Below are positions 7,272 through 15,408 of a stretch of 64,000 nt of DNA, in pieces. The DNA comes from Selenomonadales bacterium 4137-cl. GTDB taxonomy: Bacteria; Bacillota; Negativicutes; Sporomusales; UBA7701. Position 1 is the first letter of the stretch; every line of letters starts with the position of its first letter. The notes beneath the pieces were generated by a model. That model saw nothing but the letters and a program-made list of their open reading frames with translations, was not told the origin of the DNA and did no database searches. The DNA is taken from the NCBI GenBank assembly GCA_032334055.1, contig JAUOZS010000001.1, positions 3,930,001 through 3,994,000 of the forward strand, read 5' to 3'. The position numbers and the translations under genes were made by a program.

Positions 7272-9929
7272 ATGACCAAATACGTTTACCTGTTCAACGA
7301 AGGCCGCGCCGACATGAGGGCGCTACTCGGCGGCAAAGGGGCCAACCTCGCCGAAATGAGCAACATCGGTCTCCCGGTGCCGCCGGGCATGACCATAACC
7401 ACCGAAGCCTGCATCGACTACTACAAACTGGGCAAGACGCTTCCGGCCGGGCTTATGGATGCAGTCTACGTCAACCTGGCGGTCCTCGAAAAGCAAACCG
7501 GCAAGAAATTCGGCGACCCCGCCAACCCGCTCCTCGTATCGGTGCGCTCCGGCGCGATGTTCTCCATGCCTGGCATGATGGACACCATCCTCAACCTCGG
7601 CCTCAACGAGGCCACCGTCAAAGGCCTGGCCGACAACACCGGCAACCCCAGGTTCGCCTACGACGCCTACCGCCGCTTCATCCAGATGTTCAGCGACGTC
7701 GTCCTTGAGATACCAAAAAGCGAATTCGAGCACCTGCTCGAAGAACAAAAACGCGGTACAGGCGTCACCTACGACCAGGAACTCACCGCCGACGCGCTCC
7801 GCGTCCTCATCGACAAATACAAGCAACTCGTCAGCGCCAGGCTGGGCAGGCCCTTCCCCGAAGACCCGCGCGAACAGCTCGGCATGGCCGTCGAAGCCGT
7901 CTTCCGTTCCTGGAACAACGACCGCGCCATCATCTACCGCAACCTCAACAAAATCTCCCACGACCTCGGCACCGCCGTCAACATCCAGTCGATGGTCTTC
8001 GGCAACATGGGCAACGACTGCGGCACCGGCGTCGCCTTCACCCGCAACCCCTCCACCGGCGAAAAGACGCTCTACGGCGAATACCTCACCAACGCCCAGG
8101 GCGAAGACGTCGTCGCCGGCATCCGCACCCCCCAGCCGATCGCCAAACTCCGGGACGAAATGCCCGAAGTCTTCAAACAATTCGTCGCCACCGCCGAACT
8201 CCTCGAAAAACACTACAAAAACATGCAGGACATCGAATTCACCATCGAGCGCGGCAAACTCTACATGCTCCAGACCCGCAACGGCAAGCGCACCGCCCAG
8301 GCCGGCATCAAAATCGCCTACGACATGGTCGCCGAAGGCCTCATCGCCAAACGCGACGCCATCCTCCTCGTCGAACCGGCCCAGCTCGACAAACTCCTCC
8401 ACCGCCAGATCGACACCGCCGCCAAGCTCGACGTCATCGCCAAGGGCCTGCCCGCCTCCCCCGGCGCCGCCTCCGGCAAAGTCGTCTTCTCCGCCGACGA
8501 CGCCGAAAAATGGGCCAAGAACGGCGAAAAAGTGCTGCTCGTCAGCACCGAAACCACCCCCGACGACATCCACGGCATGGTCGCCGCCCAGGGCATCCTC
8601 ACCAGCCGCGGCGGCATGACCAGCCACGCGGCCGTCGTCGCCCGCGGCATGGGTAAACCGTGCGTCTGCGGCTGCGAAGCCATCAAAGTCGACTTCGCCA
8701 ACCGCGAATTCACCGTCGGCGCCCTCACCGTCAAAGAAGGCGACATCGCCTCCATCGACGGCGCCACCGGCAACGTCATCCTCGGCAACGTGCCCATGGT
8801 CGACCCCGTGCTCTCCGAAGAATTCCTCACCTTCCTCGCCTGGGCCGATGAAATCAAGCGCCTCGGCGTCCGCGCCAACGCCGACACCCCCGCCGACGCC
8901 GCCAAAGCCCGCGAATTCGGCGCCCAGGGCATCGGCCTCACCCGCACCGAGCACATGTTCATGGGCCACGACCGCCTGCCCCACGTCCAGGCCATGATCC
9001 TCGCCGACAGCGAGGAAGAGCGCCGCGAAGCCCTCAAAGCCCTCCTGCCCATGCAGGAAGGCGACTTCTACGGCATCCTCAAAGCCATGGAAGGCTACCC
9101 CGTCTGCATCCGCCTCCTCGACCCGCCCCTTCACGAATTCCTCCCCGACATGACCGAGCTCATGGTCGAAATCGCCGAAATGAAAATCACCGGCCAAAAC
9201 GCTGGCGAGCTGCCCGCCAAAGAGGCGCTCCTCAAGAAAGTCAAATCCCTCCACGAATTCAACCCCATGCTCGGCCACCGCGGCTGCCGCCTGGGCATAA
9301 CCTTCCCCGAAGTCTACGAAATGCAGATGCGGGCCATCTTCAACGCCGCCGCCCGCCTCACCAAGGAAGGCGTCAAGGTCCTCCCCGAAGTCGAAATCCC
9401 GCTCACCATCGACGTCAGCGAAATGAAATTCTTCAAAACCCGCATCGACGCCATCGCCGCCGAAGTAATGGCCGCCGAGAAAGTCTCCTTCCACTACACC
9501 TCCGGCACCATGATCGAGCTGCCTCGCGCCGCCCTCCTCGCCGACGAACTCGCCGAAGTATCCGACTTCTTCAGCTTCGGCACCAACGACCTCACCCAGA
9601 CCACCCTCGGCTTCAGCCGCGACGACGCCGAAGGCAAATTCCTCACCCACTACCTCGACAAAAAGATCCTCAAGGAAAACCCCTTCATCGTCATCGACCG
9701 CAAAGGCGTCGGCAAACTCATGAAAATGGCTGTCGAAGGCGGCCGCAAAACCAGGCCCGGCCTCCTCGTCGGCATCTGCGGCGAACATGGCGGCGAACCA
9801 AACTCCGTCGAATTCTGCCACCTCATCGGCCTCGACTTCGTCAGCTGCTCCCCCTACCGCGTCCCCATCGCCCGCCTCGCGGCCGCCCAAGCCGCCGTCA
9901 GCACCGGCGAAGTATTAGGAACAAGATAA
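7272..9929 (+). CDS. ppdK: Pyruvate, phosphate dikinase
   Basis: An 885-residue, full-length enzyme interconverting pyruvate + ATP + Pi and PEP + AMP + PPi. It has the N-terminal nucleotide-binding domain (GGKGANLAEM), the swivelling phosphohistidine domain with SRGGMTSHAAVVARG (catalytic His452, regulatory Thr450 two residues before), and the C-terminal PEP/pyruvate TIM barrel (GLTRTEHMF, GTNDLTQTTLG). The ATG directly follows the psrP stop codon. Codon usage is extremely C-ending, consistent with high expression. The gene ends at a strong bidirectional terminator shared with the convergent pckA. Confidence 0.98.
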   Translation: MTKYVYLFNEGRADMRALLGGKGANLAEMSNIGLPVPPGMTITTEACIDYYKLGKTLPAGLMDAVYVNLAVLEKQTGKKFGDPANPLLVSVRSGAMFSMPGMMDTILNLGLNEATVKGLADNTGNPRFAYDAYRRFIQMFSDVVLEIPKSEFEHLLEEQKRGTGVTYDQELTADALRVLIDKYKQLVSARLGRPFPEDPREQLGMAVEAVFRSWNNDRAIIYRNLNKISHDLGTAVNIQSMVFGNMGNDCGTGVAFTRNPSTGEKTLYGEYLTNAQGEDVVAGIRTPQPIAKLRDEMPEVFKQFVATAELLEKHYKNMQDIEFTIERGKLYMLQTRNGKRTAQAGIKIAYDMVAEGLIAKRDAILLVEPAQLDKLLHRQIDTAAKLDVIAKGLPASPGAASGKVVFSADDAEKWAKNGEKVLLVSTETTPDDIHGMVAAQGILTSRGGMTSHAAVVARGMGKPCVCGCEAIKVDFANREFTVGALTVKEGDIASIDGATGNVILGNVPMVDPVLSEEFLTFLAWADEIKRLGVRANADTPADAAKAREFGAQGIGLTRTEHMFMGHDRLPHVQAMILADSEEERREALKALLPMQEGDFYGILKAMEGYPVCIRLLDPPLHEFLPDMTELMVEIAEMKITGQNAGELPAKEALLKKVKSLHEFNPMLGHRGCRLGITFPEVYEMQMRAIFNAAARLTKEGVKVLPEVEIPLTIDVSEMKFFKTRIDAIAAEVMAAEKVSFHYTSGTMIELPRAALLADELAEVSDFFSFGTNDLTQTTLGFSRDDAEGKFLTHYLDKKILKENPFIVIDRKGVGKLMKMAVEGGRKTRPGLLVGICGEHGGEPNSVEFCHLIGLDFVSCSPYRVPIARLAAAQAAVSTGEVLGTR

Positions 9930-9990
9930 GGTTATAAAGCAAAGGCCCGCCCTGATGCAGATGGGCGCTTATCAACGGCCGCCATTGTAT

Positions 9991-10030
9991 AAAAAGTCAT
10001 ACCCCGCCATCAGGCGGGGTATGACTTTTT
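9991..10030. terminator. Bidirectional terminator between ppdK and pckA
   Basis: An 18-bp perfect stem: AAAAAGTCATACCCCGCC and GGCGGGGTATGACTTTTT with a 4-nt loop. A-rich on one side and T-rich on the other, so it can stop both convergent transcripts. It ends 1 bp before the pckA stop codon. Confidence 0.92.
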
Positions 10031-10031
10031 A

Positions 10032-11588
10032 TTAGCCTCTCGGCCCGGCCGCCGTAATCTCCGGCGGCACATCCTTGCCGAACTTCACGAAATTCTTCAC
10101 GAACCGCGCGGCAAGCTCCGCGGCCGTCTTGTCGTACGCCGCCTTATCCGCCCACGTCTGCCGCGGCTTTAAGACCTCCGCCGGCACCCCCGGGCAGCTA
10201 ACCGGCACCTGCACGTTAAACACCGGGTCAAGCTCGTAGCCCACCTCGTCCAGCGCGCCCTCGATAGCCGCCGTCACGATCGCCCGCGTATAAGGCAGCG
10301 ACATCCGCTTGCCCACCCCGTACGGTCCGCCCGACCAGCCGGTGTTGATCAGGAACACCCCTGTGCCGTGCGCGGCGATCTTCTCGCCCAAAAGCTTGGC
10401 GTACGCCAAAGGCGACAGCGGCAGGAAAGGCGCCCCGAAGCACGACGAGAAGGTCGCCTCCGGCGCGGTTATCCCCCGCTCCGTCCCCGCCAGCTTGCTC
10501 GTGTAGCCTGACAGGAAATGGTACATCGCCTGCTCGGGGGAAAGCTTCGCCACCGGCGGCAGCACGCCGAACGCATCCGCGGTCAAAAAGACGATCGTCT
10601 TGGGATGGCCGCCCACGCCGGGGATGACCGCTCCGGGGATGTAGTCGACAGGGTAGGCGGCGCGGGTATTTTCGGTGATCGCCTCGCTGTCGAAGTCCGC
10701 CTCGCGGGTCGCCTCGTCGACGACGACGTTCTCCAGCACCGCGCCGAAGCGGATAGCCTCCCAGATCTGCGGCTCGGTTTCGTGTTTGAGCTTGATGCAC
10801 TTGGCGTAACAGCCGCCCTCGACGTTGAAGATGCCGCCGTCATGCCAGCAGTGCTCGTCGTCGCCGATAAGCCTGCGGCCGGGGTCGGCCGACAGCGTCG
10901 TTTTGCCGGTGCCGCTCAGGCCGAAGAACAGGGCGGTATCGCCCTTGGCGCCGATGTTGGCCGAGCAGTGCATCGACAGGATGCCCTTCTTGGGCATGAG
11001 GTAGTTGATGTAGGTGAAGACAGATTTCTTCATCTCCCCGGCGTATTGGCTGCCGCCGATAAGGACGAGTCGGGCGGCGAAGTCGAGGATGATGAAGGCT
11101 TCGGAGTTGGTGCCGTCGCGGGCGGGGTCGGCCTTGAAGCCCGGCAGGCAGATGACGGTGAAGTCGGGCCTGGGGTCGGCCGGCGGCGCGTCGGGTCGCA
11201 CGAACAGCTGGTGGACGAACAGGTTCTGCCAGGCGAGTTCGTTGATGAAGCGCACGGCGATCCGCTCGCCGCCCGAGCCGGCGAAGCCGTCGAAGACATA
11301 GAGCTCGCGGCCGGCGGCGTAGTCGAGCATCCGCTCGTAGAGGCGGGCGAATTTGTCGGCGCTGATGGGCTTGTTGTTGCCCCAGTCGATCTCGCCGGTC
11401 GCCGGCGAGTCGACGACGAATTTGTCGTTGGGCGAGCGGCCGGTGTACTTGCCGGTGGCGACGCGCAGGGCGCCGCTGGCGGTTAGCATGCCTTCGCCGG
11501 CTAAAAGCGCGCGCTCCGCCAGCACCGGCACAGGCAGGTTGTAGTTCACCTTGCCGGCTTTACCAAGGATCTTGCGGTCGTAATCCAT
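10032..11588 (-). CDS. pckA: Phosphoenolpyruvate carboxykinase (ATP)
   Basis: A 518-residue ATP-dependent PEPCK (oxaloacetate + ATP to PEP + CO2 + ADP, or the reverse in fermenters). Visible motifs: GKYTGRSPNDKF, HCSANIG, the kinase-1a loop GLSGTGKT at 223-230 and LIGDDEH at 240-246. The ATG at 11588 has a strong GGAGGAG five bases upstream. An open frame extends 48 codons further, but that part is Arg/Pro-rich low-complexity sequence with no family similarity. It converges with ppdK, placing both PEP-forming enzymes next to ccpN. A TATAAT lies about 170 bp upstream. Confidence 0.97.
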   Translation of the reverse strand: MDYDRKILGKAGKVNYNLPVPVLAERALLAGEGMLTASGALRVATGKYTGRSPNDKFVVDSPATGEIDWGNNKPISADKFARLYERMLDYAAGRELYVFDGFAGSGGERIAVRFINELAWQNLFVHQLFVRPDAPPADPRPDFTVICLPGFKADPARDGTNSEAFIILDFAARLVLIGGSQYAGEMKKSVFTYINYLMPKKGILSMHCSANIGAKGDTALFFGLSGTGKTTLSADPGRRLIGDDEHCWHDGGIFNVEGGCYAKCIKLKHETEPQIWEAIRFGAVLENVVVDEATREADFDSEAITENTRAAYPVDYIPGAVIPGVGGHPKTIVFLTADAFGVLPPVAKLSPEQAMYHFLSGYTSKLAGTERGITAPEATFSSCFGAPFLPLSPLAYAKLLGEKIAAHGTGVFLINTGWSGGPYGVGKRMSLPYTRAIVTAAIEGALDEVGYELDPVFNVQVPVSCPGVPAEVLKPRQTWADKAAYDKTAAELAARFVKNFVKFGKDVPPEITAAGPRG

Positions 11589-11756
11589 TCTGTCTCCTCC
11601 GTTTGTTTTTTTAGGCAGCACGCTTGCAGGTCTCCGCCGCCTCCCGCCCGCGCACCGGGAGGCAAACGCCACACCCCGCGCGGCAGGAGGCAATCCCGCC
11701 GGCTCCCTCCGTTTTTCACCTCTCCCCGTCATGGCTATCCGAAGGACGCCGGCTCT

Positions 11757-11762
11757 ATTATA
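11757..11762 (-). promoter_or_regulatory. Candidate -10 element for pckA
   Basis: TATAAT on the minus strand, implying a leader of roughly 160 nt before the pckA ATG. No convincing -35 at standard spacing. The leader is GC-rich and holds no motif that I recognise. Confidence 0.4.
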
Positions 11763-11804
11763 GATGATAACTTCCCCGGCTCACCGGGGCCGGACAACAG
11801 ACTT

Positions 11805-12956
11805 CTAGCCGCGCACCTCCATCGCGCAGCCCACCTTAAGCAGCCGGCACAGCCGGGCCGTCGCCGTCTCGATAAGCTCCGCCGCCGAGCACATGCAGTC
11901 CTCCAGCGACATCGGCTGAGGCACCACGCTCATCAGACCGTCGATCCCCTGCTCCAGCACCGCGTCGCAGCCCTTTCCCAGGCCGCCCGACAGGCACACC
12001 GCCGGCACGCCGAACAACTTGGCCACCTTCGCCACCCCCACCGGCGCCTTGCCGTGGGCGGTCTGAAAATCGGTATTGCCCTCGCCGGTGATCACCAGCG
12101 TCGCATCCCTCACGATCGCCGCGAACCCCGTCGCCTCCAGCACGATCTCCACCCCCGGCCGTAAAGCCGCCGCGGTGAAAAACATCAGCCCGGCGCCCAG
12201 ACCGCCGGCCGCGCCCGCTCCCGGCGAGCCGGCCACATCTTTGCCCGTCGCCGCCTTCGCCACCGTCGCGTAATTCGCCAGCGCCGCATCAAGCTCGGCG
12301 ATCATCTCCGGAGTGGCTCCCTTCTGCGGCCCGTACACCGCCGATGCGCCCCGCGGGCCGCACAGCGGATTATCGACATCGCAGGCCACCATGATCTGCG
12401 TCTCCGCCAGACGGGGGTCAAGCCCCGTCACATCAATGCTCGCCAGCTTCGCCAGCGCCGCGCCGCCCTCGGCGATGTCGCGGCCCTCCGCGTCCAGGAA
12501 CCGCGCGCCCAGCGCACGGGCCATGCCCGTCCCGCCATCATTCGTCGCGCTGCCGCCGATGCCGACGATCAGCTTGCGGATGCCGCGGTCCAGCGCCGCC
12601 TTCATCAGCTGCCCCGTGCCGTAAGTCGTTGTCGTGCGGGGATCGCGCCGCTCCTTCGGCACCAGTGTCAGGCCGGACGCCGCCGCCATCTCGATAACCG
12701 CCGTCTCGCCATCGCCCAGCAGCCCCCAGGGGGCCTCCACCGCATCGCCCAGCGGACCGGTAACCTTCTCCGCGACCACGCGGCCGCCGGTCGCCAGCAC
12801 CAGCGCCTCCACCGTGCCCTCGCCGCCGTCGGCGATCGGCACCTTCTTCACCTCCGCGGTGGGGAAAACCGACAGGATGCCCGCCTCCATCGCCCTGGCC
12901 ACCGCCACCGCCGACAGGCTGCCCTTGAAAGAATCGGGAGCGACAACAATACGCAT
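11805..12956 (-). CDS. Glycerate 2-kinase (GarK/GlxK family)
   Basis: A 383-residue type II glycerate kinase converting D-glycerate to 2-phosphoglycerate. The family start MRIVVAPDSFKGSLSA, the glycine-rich GIGGSATNDGGTGMA and VITGEGNTD are all present. I use the ATG at 12956; a GTG at 12965 is in frame and also near an AAGG. The gene diverges from the CdaR-type regulator at 13269, the pairing seen for garK/cdaR systems. It has a well-formed promoter at 13022-13051 with a palindrome at its upstream edge, consistent with activation by that regulator. It feeds lower glycolysis next to pckA and ppdK. Confidence 0.94.
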   Translation of the reverse strand: MRIVVAPDSFKGSLSAVAVARAMEAGILSVFPTAEVKKVPIADGGEGTVEALVLATGGRVVAEKVTGPLGDAVEAPWGLLGDGETAVIEMAAASGLTLVPKERRDPRTTTTYGTGQLMKAALDRGIRKLIVGIGGSATNDGGTGMARALGARFLDAEGRDIAEGGAALAKLASIDVTGLDPRLAETQIMVACDVDNPLCGPRGASAVYGPQKGATPEMIAELDAALANYATVAKAATGKDVAGSPGAGAAGGLGAGLMFFTAAALRPGVEIVLEATGFAAIVRDATLVITGEGNTDFQTAHGKAPVGVAKVAKLFGVPAVCLSGGLGKGCDAVLEQGIDGLMSVVPQPMSLEDCMCSAAELIETATARLCRLLKVGCAMEVRG

Positions 12957-13021
12957 ATCCTTCACGCCTTTCGCTGAATATCCGAGGAAATCCCTCGCCG
13001 ACCATACCGTCGGTTACCTTA

Positions 13022-13063
13022 ATTTTACAAAACATCTAAATGTTTTTTCAATTGTCTGACAAT
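13022..13063 (-). promoter_or_regulatory. Glycerate kinase promoter with adjacent palindromic operator
   Basis: On the minus strand, TTGAAA (13046-13051) and TAAAAT (13022-13027) are separated by 18 bp. Immediately upstream, 13051-13063 is the palindrome ATTGTC-T-GACAAT. Its position just behind the -35 fits an activator such as the divergently encoded CdaR homologue. A looser inverted repeat, TAACCG-TTAT-CGGTAA, follows at 13066-13081. Confidence 0.6.
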
Positions 13064-13232
13064 GCTAACCGTTATCGGTAATATTGCTCGTCTATTGGTT
13101 GTTTTGCACAATAAAGCCGGTCGTTTTCCGTCCCGCCGCAGCTTGTTCCGCGACGTGAAATTCCCCGTAATCCGGCCGACAACGCTGCCAATTTGCCGTG
13201 TAACCCCCTTTATCGCCGTGCGCAGGCTGTTG

Positions 13233-13238
13233 TATAAT
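13233..13238 (+). promoter_or_regulatory. Candidate -10 element for the CdaR-type regulator
   Basis: TATAAT, 31 bp before the ATG. The -35 region (TTTATC at 13209-13214) is weak. The GGGGGCGAAAGC segment before the ATG supplies the SD. Confidence 0.45.
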
Positions 13239-13268
13239 AAAACCATAATATGAAACGGGGGCGAAAGC

Positions 13269-14435
13269 ATGATCCTCACCGGCGAACTGGCCCAGCAGAT
13301 CGTGGACAACATTATGCCCATCGTCCACCAGAACGTCAACATCATGAACGACGCCGGCATAATCATCGGCTCCGGGCAAAAGCACCGGCTAGGCACCTTC
13401 CACAAAGGCGCCCGGGACGTCATCGACACCGGCGCCGTCGTCGAAATCTATCCCGAGGACCTCGCGCGCTACCCCGGCTCCCTGCCCGGACTAAACTGGC
13501 CGATCGCCCTCGGCGCGCAGATCATCGGCGTCGTCGGCGTCACCGGCCACCCCGACGCCGTCCGCAACACCGCCGAACTCGTCAAAATGGTCACCGAACT
13601 CATCCTCGAGCGCGAAATGCTCATGGGCGAATTCCGCTCCCAGTCCCACCTGCACGAGCAGTTCGCCACCCTGCTGCTGTCCGAGCACGCCGCCGCCAGC
13701 TACGCTCAGCTAGAGGCCAGGGCCAAACTGCTCAAATTTGACCTTGCCCTGCCCCGCCTCGTTGCCGTCGCCAACGTCCGCCCCCTCCTCGAAAGCGCCT
13801 ACCACCAGTACGGCGCCCACGACCTCGTATCCGCCCGCACCCAGGAAAGCCTCCTCCAGCTCCTCGGCGCCTCCGACCTCGTCGCCCCCGAAGACATGGT
13901 CGCCTTCCTCGAAAACAGAATGATCATCCTCAAACACTTCGCCCGCGCCACCGCCTCCCAGGCAATCGGCGAATGGGGCGATGCCCTCGTCCGCCTAGTA
14001 AATGCCGGCAATCCCGCCGCCTCTCTCCACCTCGGCCTCGGCAGCCTGGTCGGCTCGCCCCTCAAACTCCACGATTCTTACCAGGAAGCCCTCTACGCCC
14101 TCGACAACCCGCCCGGCGACGGCGCCGTCGCCTCCATCTACGACTTTGCCCTGCTCACCGCCTACCTCCTGCAAAGCCCCCGCGGCCTCGCCGCCTGCGA
14201 AGCCGTCAAAGCCCTCCGGGAAAAGCTCACCGCCCGGCTCGACGCCAAATACGACATGCGCAACACCGTCCGCCGCCTCCTCGACAACAACCTCAACCTC
14301 TCCCTCACCGCCAAGGCCCTCTTCATCCATCGCAACACCCTCGTCTTCCGCCTCAAAAAACTCGAACAACTTACCGGCCTCAGCCCTGGCCGGGATGTTA
14401 ACCATGCCATCCTTTGCAAAATCCTCTGCAGCTGA
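13269..14435 (+). CDS. CdaR family transcriptional regulator (sugar diacid/glycerate regulator)
   Basis: A 388-residue protein with the N-terminal sugar-diacid-recognition domain (LAQQIVDNIMPIVHQNVNIM, then IGVVGVTG and ELVKMVTELILERE) and a C-terminal PucR-type HTH (NLNLSLTAKALFIHRNTLVFRLKKL). E. coli CdaR activates galactarate, glucarate and glycerate genes, including garK. Here the regulator diverges from a glycerate kinase gene, so the same logic is likely. ATG start at 13269. The gene is followed by a dispersed repeat and a terminator hairpin. Confidence 0.92.
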   Translation: MILTGELAQQIVDNIMPIVHQNVNIMNDAGIIIGSGQKHRLGTFHKGARDVIDTGAVVEIYPEDLARYPGSLPGLNWPIALGAQIIGVVGVTGHPDAVRNTAELVKMVTELILEREMLMGEFRSQSHLHEQFATLLLSEHAAASYAQLEARAKLLKFDLALPRLVAVANVRPLLESAYHQYGAHDLVSARTQESLLQLLGASDLVAPEDMVAFLENRMIILKHFARATASQAIGEWGDALVRLVNAGNPAASLHLGLGSLVGSPLKLHDSYQEALYALDNPPGDGAVASIYDFALLTAYLLQSPRGLAACEAVKALREKLTARLDAKYDMRNTVRRLLDNNLNLSLTAKALFIHRNTLVFRLKKLEQLTGLSPGRDVNHAILCKILCS

Positions 14436-14447
14436 ACTCCCAGGCGG

Positions 14448-14566
14448 CCGATAATACTCCATCTGCAGCGTTGTTCCTCGGCTGCCATCCTCAGCGTACG
14501 TTCGTGTACGCTTCCGGTGTCATCCTCCGGTACGCCTTGCATCTGGGGCATTCTCGGCCACCTGGG
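14448..14566 (+). repeat. Dispersed structured repeat, copy 1
   Basis: About 119 bp sharing conserved ends with 24271-24388: CGATAA...CCATCTGC.GCGTTG.TCCTC on the left and CCGGTGCGCCTTGCATCTGG-like sequence (here GGTACGCCTTGCATCTGGGG) plus TTCTCG.C.ACCTGG on the right. The middle differs between copies but is palindromic in both; here AGCGTAC and GTACGCT (14493-14499, 14506-14512) pair. Both copies lie just past a gene end and just ahead of a terminator stem. Confidence 0.8.
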
Positions 14567-14593
14567 GCTAGTGCCTCAAACTTCATCGGCAAA

Positions 14594-14627
14594 GCAAAAG
14601 CGGCGGCCATACGGCTGCCGCTTTTGC
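14594..14627 (+). terminator. Terminator-like hairpin after the repeat
   Basis: A 15-bp stem GCAAAAGCGGCGGCC / GGCTGCCGCTTTTGC with one G-T pair and a 4-nt loop. The T residues lie in the stem. It resembles the stem following repeat copy 2 at 24400-24438. Confidence 0.6.
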
Positions 14628-14728
14628 GCCCCCTATCCGCGCCTTTCGGTCAGCGGGCCGGCAGGTAGGGCGGGTAAATAATTCGGAAAACAACTGGAAA
14701 TAATTGCAAGAATTATATACATAATAAA

Positions 14729-14742
14729 TACCATATATGGTA
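14729..14742. promoter_or_regulatory. Perfect 14-bp palindrome upstream of a lipoprotein gene
   Basis: TACCATATATGGTA in an AT-rich stretch, 40 bp before the lipoprotein ATG and just before TAAAATATACT, which may hold the -10. A candidate operator; the regulator is unknown. Confidence 0.4.
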
Positions 14743-14782
14743 AAATATACTAAACATCAATCTGTCATCAAGGAGGGTACCA

Positions 14783-15205
14783 ATGAAAAAAGTCCTTATC
14801 GGCCTGCTCGTCATCGCCGCCCTTTCGCTGGTCTTCACCGGCTGCGGCGGCGGGGGAGGGGGAGGGGGAGGGGGCGGCAGTCCCACCACCGGCGCCATCG
14901 TACATTTCAACTGCGTAGATCAAAACGGCAATCCCGAAGGAGCGGGGTACACCATGTACTTTACCGACCCGAACGGGCGCGAGCGGTCCGGCACCGTCGA
15001 CGGGTCCAACAAACTAACCGTCATCTGCGACATCGCCGGTCCCTACACCTTTACCAGGATGAGTTACCAGGGTAAAACCGCCAATATCACCCCGCCTCTC
15101 CCCACCTTCACCGTCACCGCCGCTGATGTCGCCAACAAAACGGAATTTTGGTACACCCTCGTCGGCTATCTCGACGGCCACTTCGAAATCAAGACGGACC
15201 GATAA
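14783..15205 (+). CDS. Poly-glycine lipoprotein, paralogue A
   Basis: A 140-residue exported protein: Lys-containing N-terminus, hydrophobic core, a lipobox-like FTGC (Cys21), then 11 consecutive Gly (22-32) and a beta-rich domain of about 105 residues. The domain reads like an Ig/CarboxypepD-regulatory fold (VDQNGNPEGAGYTMYFTD, IAGPYTFTRMSY). Paralogue B at 20890-21294 has the same layout and aligns along the whole domain. The Gly tract is encoded by mixed GGC/GGG/GGA codons, so it is selected at protein level. SD AAGGAGGG upstream. Probably anchored in a membrane, with poly-Gly as a flexible tether. Function unknown; it lies immediately before the lpt/caspase operon, separated by a terminator. 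Confidence 0.85.
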   Translation: MKKVLIGLLVIAALSLVFTGCGGGGGGGGGGGSPTTGAIVHFNCVDQNGNPEGAGYTMYFTDPNGRERSGTVDGSNKLTVICDIAGPYTFTRMSYQGKTANITPPLPTFTVTAADVANKTEFWYTLVGYLDGHFEIKTDR

Positions 15206-15243
15206 CACCGGCCGCCAACCCCACCTTCTGCGTTACCTCAAGA

Positions 15244-15271
15244 CCCTGCCTGCAGCCCAGGCGGGGTTTTT
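15244..15271 (+). terminator. Rho-independent terminator after lipoprotein A
   Basis: Stem CCCTGCCTG / CAGGCGGGG (one G-U pair), 5-nt loop, then TTTTT. Separates the lipoprotein from the lpt operon. Confidence 0.85.
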
Positions 15272-15408
15272 AGGTTGCAAAACAAAATATTAATTACAAA
15301 AAAAGGAATTTAAGAAAAATAATGGAAATATATGGATTGAAGGCCGAATTTGTCTATCGCTAACCGGTATCGTCGAATCCACCGACAAACCAGAACAGGA
15401 GAACGAAA

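Noticed and set aside
7323..9890. Very long open frame antisense to ppdK (855 codons).
   Set aside because: It is the mirror of the strongly C-ending codons of ppdK. The peptide is Gly/Asp/Val/Phe-rich with no family likeness and no SD.
11589..11732. 48-codon N-terminal extension of pckA.
   Set aside because: The extension is low-complexity Arg/Pro/Ala sequence, and a strong SD lies directly before the internal ATG at 11588.
14860..14882. Poly-G tract in lipoprotein A as a phase-variable homopolymer.
   Set aside because: The runs are broken by A every sixth base and mixed Gly codons are used, so it is not a long mononucleotide tract; paralogue B uses different codons.
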